Shown piece after piece: positions 31,654-34,039 of a stretch of 34,039 nucleotides of DNA (the stretch's first letter is position 1; every line of letters begins with the position of its first letter). The DNA lies in contig CASFMW010000008.1 of assembly GCA_949295935.1 (NCBI GenBank), positions 1-34,039 of the forward strand, in the 5' to 3' direction. The position numbers were made by a program, and so were the translations under genes. The DNA comes from an uncultured Pseudomonadota bacterium (GTDB lineage Bacteria > Pseudomonadota > Alphaproteobacteria > RF32 > CAG-239). Under the pieces are notes generated by a model. The model searched no databases and was not told the DNA's origin. It worked only from the letters and a program-made list of their open reading frames with translations.

Positions 31654-32682
31654 ATGGATATTTTTTCAACGCATGTGTTGGCCAAGGTAGTTGAAAACTT
31701 GCCGACACCGTCTTCTTTTTTGCTTGATACCTTCTTTCCAAACATTCAAACCTCGGAAAAAGAAGAAATCTTTTTTGATGTAACCGACAGCAAACCTCGG
31801 ATTACACCTTTTGTATCACCGCTTTTGCCGGGAAAAGTGGTTAACGGAAATGGTTATCAGACAAAATCATTCAAACCGGCTTATGTCAAAGATAAACGCC
31901 GCTTTGATGCCAATATTCCTTTCAAACGCATAGCCGGAGAAACAATCGGCGGCAATTTGAGTAATGCTCAAAGATATGAAAGAGCTCTGGCGACAACCTT
32001 GCAAGACCAGTTGGACAATTTAACGCGCCGCGAAGAAGTTATGGCCGCCGAAATTTTGCGTACCGGAAAAACCATTGTTTCCGGAGAAGGATATCCGTCC
32101 ACAACGGTAGATTTTGGACGAGATGCCGCCTTAACCAAAGCATTAGTCAGCGAAAACACTTGGTCAGGTGCCGGTTCTAAACCTCTTGATAATCTGGAAG
32201 ATTGGGCTGCAGAGATTCAAAATAAAGCCGGCGTTGTGGCCAAAACAGTAGTTATGGATCCAGATGCTTGGAAAATCTTTCGTTCTAATGCCTCGGTTGA
32301 GAAATATCTGGACTATCGCCGCGGCACAACAAACAGTATTAACAAGGATCCAATCGTACGCGGCAAGGAGAGTAAAGCTCGCTATGTTGGATCAATCGGA
32401 GATTTTGACCTTTGGGTGTATAATGACAGCTATATTAATGATTCCGGCACTTTGACTAACCTTTTACCATCAAAAACCGTTATTTTAGGTTCTAAAGACG
32501 GATTGGAAGGAACACGTTGTTATGGTGCAATCCATGATGAAAAAGCCAACTGGACGGCCAGCCGCTATTTCACTAAATCTTGGATAGAAGAAGACCCGAG
32601 TGTGCGCTGGTTGTTGTTGCAATCAGCACCTTTGGTCGTGCCGTATCGTCCAAATGCCGTTTTGTGTGCAACCATTGGCTAA
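31654..32682 (+). CDS. Major capsid protein (gpE-like)
   Basis: This is the HK97-fold shell protein of lambda-type phages. The 342 residues match the family: a short N-terminus (MDIFSTHVLAKVVENL, then PSSFLLDTFFPN), SKPRITPFVSPLLPGKVVNGNGYQ, IPFKRIAGETIGGN, and a C-terminal RWLLLQSAPLVVPYRPNA. ATG 31654 is chosen with AGGAG upstream; an in-frame ATG at 31603 lies inside the decoration gene. Gene order D-E is as in lambda. Confidence 0.95.
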   Translation: MDIFSTHVLAKVVENLPTPSSFLLDTFFPNIQTSEKEEIFFDVTDSKPRITPFVSPLLPGKVVNGNGYQTKSFKPAYVKDKRRFDANIPFKRIAGETIGGNLSNAQRYERALATTLQDQLDNLTRREEVMAAEILRTGKTIVSGEGYPSTTVDFGRDAALTKALVSENTWSGAGSKPLDNLEDWAAEIQNKAGVVAKTVVMDPDAWKIFRSNASVEKYLDYRRGTTNSINKDPIVRGKESKARYVGSIGDFDLWVYNDSYINDSGTLTNLLPSKTVILGSKDGLEGTRCYGAIHDEKANWTASRYFTKSWIEEDPSVRWLLLQSAPLVVPYRPNAVLCATIG

Positions 32683-32693
32683 GAGGAGGAAGT

Positions 32694-32948
32694 ATGATCA
32701 AAATACGTGCTTTAATAACTCTGGTGGTTGGAAAAGGTCAAGAATTGCCACCGGGTGGACTTTATGATTTGAGTGATGACGAGGCTAAGCGTTTAGCCTC
32801 GTTAAATTTTGCAGAAATCTTAGGTAAAAATCAAAATCAGAATAATAATGCCAAAGCCAAAACAGGAGCAGACAATGCAAAACCCAATGAAAATGGCAGT
32901 GGACAGCCTGTTCAATCGACTGGGACAACGGGCCAAGTATCAAAATAA
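32694..32948 (+). CDS. Small head-tail region protein of 84 residues
   Basis: AGGAGGA lies 3 bases before ATG 32694. The first 45 residues (IKIRALITLVVGKGQELPPGGLYDLSDDEAKRLASLNFAEIL) are a pattern seen in small phage proteins between capsid and connector genes, and the rest is a low-complexity Asn/Gly/Thr-rich tail. It takes the place of lambda FI. Role is inferred from position only. The 3' end overlaps the next gene by 74 bases. Confidence 0.7.
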   Translation: MIKIRALITLVVGKGQELPPGGLYDLSDDEAKRLASLNFAEILGKNQNQNNNAKAKTGADNAKPNENGSGQPVQSTGTTGQVSK

Positions 32949-33168
32949 AGATGTCTTAATTTTGGTTTTTGCGGCAGATAATGTGGGCGAAGTCGGATTT
33001 ATGAATACGATTTCGCCCACAATAATTATCAAAGTCAGAGTGGAAGATGCCTCAAATCTGGCTATGGGTGATAGTTTTGAGACTGAAAATGCTTGCTATC
33101 ATTTGATTGCCGAACCTAAAAAAGAACAGCATTTGTTGGTTTGGAAGGCAGAAGTATCATGCGATTAA
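32875..33168 (+). CDS. Putative head completion/head-tail connector protein
   Basis: The 97-residue protein starts at ATG 32875 with CAGGAG upstream; in-frame ATGs at 32848 and 32887 are alternatives. It is beta-rich in its second half (DVLILVFAADNVGEVGF, then IIIKVRVEDASNLAMGDSF, FETENACYHLIAEPKK, LLVWKAEV), like small lambda FII-type connectors. The sequence is not diagnostic and the role comes from position. It overlaps both neighbours, which suggests coupled translation. Confidence 0.55.
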   Translation: MQNPMKMAVDSLFNRLGQRAKYQNKDVLILVFAADNVGEVGFMNTISPTIIIKVRVEDASNLAMGDSFETENACYHLIAEPKKEQHLLVWKAEVSCD

Positions 33169-33701
33169 AGGCGGCTCTGCAAGGAAGTTTGTCAGAATAT
33201 CTGCAACATGAATACCAACAAGGAGCCGAAGCTGTTACGATTGGTATTAAAACCGCTACTAACGGCTTAAAGATGTCCATGCGCGGACAAGTTCGTTCTG
33301 CAGGTTTGGGTTCAAGATTAGCAAATACCTGGCGCGGAGATGTTTACCCTCAAACTAAAAAGAGCATTTCCGCAGCCGGTGTTATCTATACCAAAGCGCA
33401 AAAGATCATGTCAGGCTTTGAATATCAAAGCACAATCCGCAGTTCTCAAGGTTTTTGGCTGGCAATTCCGACGCCGGCAGTGAAAAAACGAATCTCCGGC
33501 AAAAGAATAACACCGGCGTTGTATGAGCGCTCAAAAGGTATTCGCTTACGTTTTGTTTATCGTTCGCACGGAGCCTCTTTGTTGGTACACGAACAAAAAC
33601 GCAAGACAATAATTGCTTTCTGGCTAGTGCCACAAGTAAAAATGCCCAAATTGATTAACTTTGCAACTTTAATTTTACAGAATTGGAAAGATGATGAGTG
33701 A
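33159..33701 (+). CDS. DUF6441 phage protein (tail-joining region)
   Basis: The 180 residues match DUF6441: MSMRGQVRSAGLGSRLANTWRGDVYPQ, AGVIYTKAQKIMSGFEYQSTIRSSQGFWLAIPTP, and RLRFVYRSHGASLLV near the end. DUF6441 proteins sit between connector and tail-tube genes in alphaproteobacterial phages and probably act in head-tail joining, like HK97 gp10. ATG 33159 lies inside the end of the previous gene. It is the last recognisable phage gene; no tail tube or tape-measure gene follows. Confidence 0.85.
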   Translation: MRLKAALQGSLSEYLQHEYQQGAEAVTIGIKTATNGLKMSMRGQVRSAGLGSRLANTWRGDVYPQTKKSISAAGVIYTKAQKIMSGFEYQSTIRSSQGFWLAIPTPAVKKRISGKRITPALYERSKGIRLRFVYRSHGASLLVHEQKRKTIIAFWLVPQVKMPKLINFATLILQNWKDDE

Positions 33702-33764
33702 TTATGCAGGTACTGGAACAAAAAACTGTAATGTGCTATTTAGCAATATATTAAATATTTTCAT
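33702..33764 (-). CDS. Short minus-strand ORF, likely the start of a truncated gene
   Basis: AAAGGAGG lies 5 bases before this ATG on the minus strand, one of the best ribosome sites in the window. The ORF has only 20 codons (MKIFNILLNSTLQFFVPVPA) before TAA, and the stop abuts the DUF6441 gene end. The first about 10 residues would fit the start of a signal peptide. It most likely is the beginning of a gene cut off by recombination, but a leader peptide is possible. Confidence 0.35.
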   Translation of the reverse strand: MKIFNILLNSTLQFFVPVPA

Positions 33765-33769
33765 CGTAA

Positions 33770-33895
33770 CCTCCTTTATTAAAATTTTGCCTAAAAACAA
33801 TAAAATATTTTGGAAGAGGTCGCTTAATAATTTAATTATATTTCCAATAACCCAGTCCCTACACAGGTCTAATACCTGCATAAGCACTCGTTTCT
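33770..33895 (-). promoter_or_regulatory. Structured 5' leader on the minus strand
   Basis: Between the promoter and the ribosome site lie about 120 bases of leader. CAGGT and ACCTG enclose a 5-base loop. GAG-GCTTA near the 5' end can pair with TAAGC-CTC further on, and TTGGAA with TTCCAA. GACCTC can also pair with GAGGTT at the ribosome site. No known riboswitch class is recognised. Confidence 0.35.
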
Positions 33896-33924
33896 TTTAT
33901 AATAGATAAAATACAGAAAGTCAA
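33896..33924 (-). promoter_or_regulatory. Minus-strand sigma70 promoter
   Basis: Read on the minus strand, TTGACT (33924-33919) and TATAAA (33901-33896) are exactly 17 bases apart. It reads away from the IS-like end, into the leader and toward the phage head genes. Confidence 0.65.
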
Positions 33925-33940
33925 TATTCATGAGCAAACG

Positions 33941-34039
33941 TGTCATAGCAAAGTTAAAATGTTACAGATTCGCCAAAGTTAAAATGTTACATTAGAGTAT
34001 TCTCCAGAAAAGGAGAAGCAGATGAAAACAGGAATAACA
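33941..34039 (+). mobile_element. Left end of a probable IS21-family element (partial)
   Basis: TGTCAT at 33941 is followed by two copies of CAAAGTTAAAATGTTACA (33949-33966 and 33974-33991), 25 bases apart. IS21-family ends begin with TG and carry such repeated inner sites that bind the transposase. A gene with a good ribosome site starts 30 bases later. The rest is outside the window. Confidence 0.6.
34022..34039 (+). CDS. Start of probable IstA-type transposase (partial)
   Basis: Only six codons (MKTGIT) are visible. AAAGGAG lies 6 bases before the ATG. The position right behind the repeated IS21-like end suggests istA, but the residues alone say nothing. Confidence 0.4.

Larger units (their letters stand above)
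14141..33701 (+). mobile_element. Prophage with lambda-type head module (boundaries approximate)
   Basis: A large serine integrase, DUF2924, a small sigma-like factor, DUF6291/DUF6362-like early genes, a ParB-methyltransferase, and an ordered head module from terminase to DUF6441 show an integrated tailed phage. The module order (small terminase, GpA terminase, gpW-like, lambda B-type portal, S49 protease/scaffold, gpD, gpE) is that of lambda-like siphoviruses. The left edge is placed at the first phage-type regulatory repeat. The right edge is the last recognised phage gene, after which tail genes are not seen. Whether the phage is intact cannot be told: a probable IS element begins at 33941 and the window ends. 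Three cargo blocks lie inside it. Confidence 0.85.

Noticed and set aside
33702-33887. Minus-strand ORF of 61 codons with start at 33887
   Set aside because: It starts a few bases after the promoter without a ribosome site and runs through the leader; the strong ribosome site is at the internal ATG 33764.
33691-33909. Plus-strand ORF of 72 codons after DUF6441
   Set aside because: After the first about ten codons it is the complement of the minus-strand promoter and leader; it may keep the first codons of a lost phage gene but is not a real gene.

Overview
The window looks like a chromosomal segment of a low-GC alphaproteobacterium. The flagellar gene order fliF-fliG-fliH-fliN-flbD-flhA-flhF-flhG and the FlbD protein, whose receiver has the same degenerate form as Caulobacter FlbD, point to Alphaproteobacteria. 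The AT-rich composition and the Cys-rich/DUF1566-like surface protein at the left edge would fit an uncultured host-associated lineage; that last step is inference.

Layout. Positions 2-769 hold the 3' end of a secreted or surface protein gene, closed by a strong terminator. Positions 921-13662 hold one co-directional cluster of flagellar basal-body, export and regulatory genes. It ends in a FliK-like protein, a J-domain membrane protein and an unknown protein. A tRNA-Glu gene (13761-13835) with its own sigma70 promoter and terminator follows.

From about 14.1 kb to at least 33.7 kb the DNA is a prophage. It has a large serine integrase with a DUF2924 partner, a small sigma-like factor, and early genes (DUF6291-like, DUF6362-like). 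A phage S-adenosylmethionine synthetase sits beside a ParB-methyltransferase fusion. A lambda-type head module follows: terminase small and large subunits, gpW-like, portal, S49 protease with a nested scaffold, gpD-like decoration, gpE-like capsid, connectors and DUF6441. Three blocks of cargo interrupt this plan: an AT-rich trio (membrane protein, TIR protein, ubiquitin-E2-like protein) at 18.4-20.05 kb, a DUF262-HNH nuclease just before the terminase, and an opposite-strand Fic gene between portal and protease. No tail, lysis or CI-type repressor gene is seen. The right end (33.7-34.04 kb) carries a minus-strand promoter with a structured leader, then the repeat-bearing end of a probable IS21-family element.

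How they work together. The flagellar genes build the MS ring, C ring and export gate, and regulate them through FlbD. The prophage genes cover integration, early regulation, DNA modification (SAM supply plus methylation) and capsid building. The cargo genes look like defence or toxin functions carried by the prophage. The membrane/TIR/E2-like trio is the best candidate for an undescribed system. Two 41-base repeats in front of two early phage gene groups, and a hairpin covering the ribosome-binding site of the sigma factor, suggest a dedicated early regulatory circuit.
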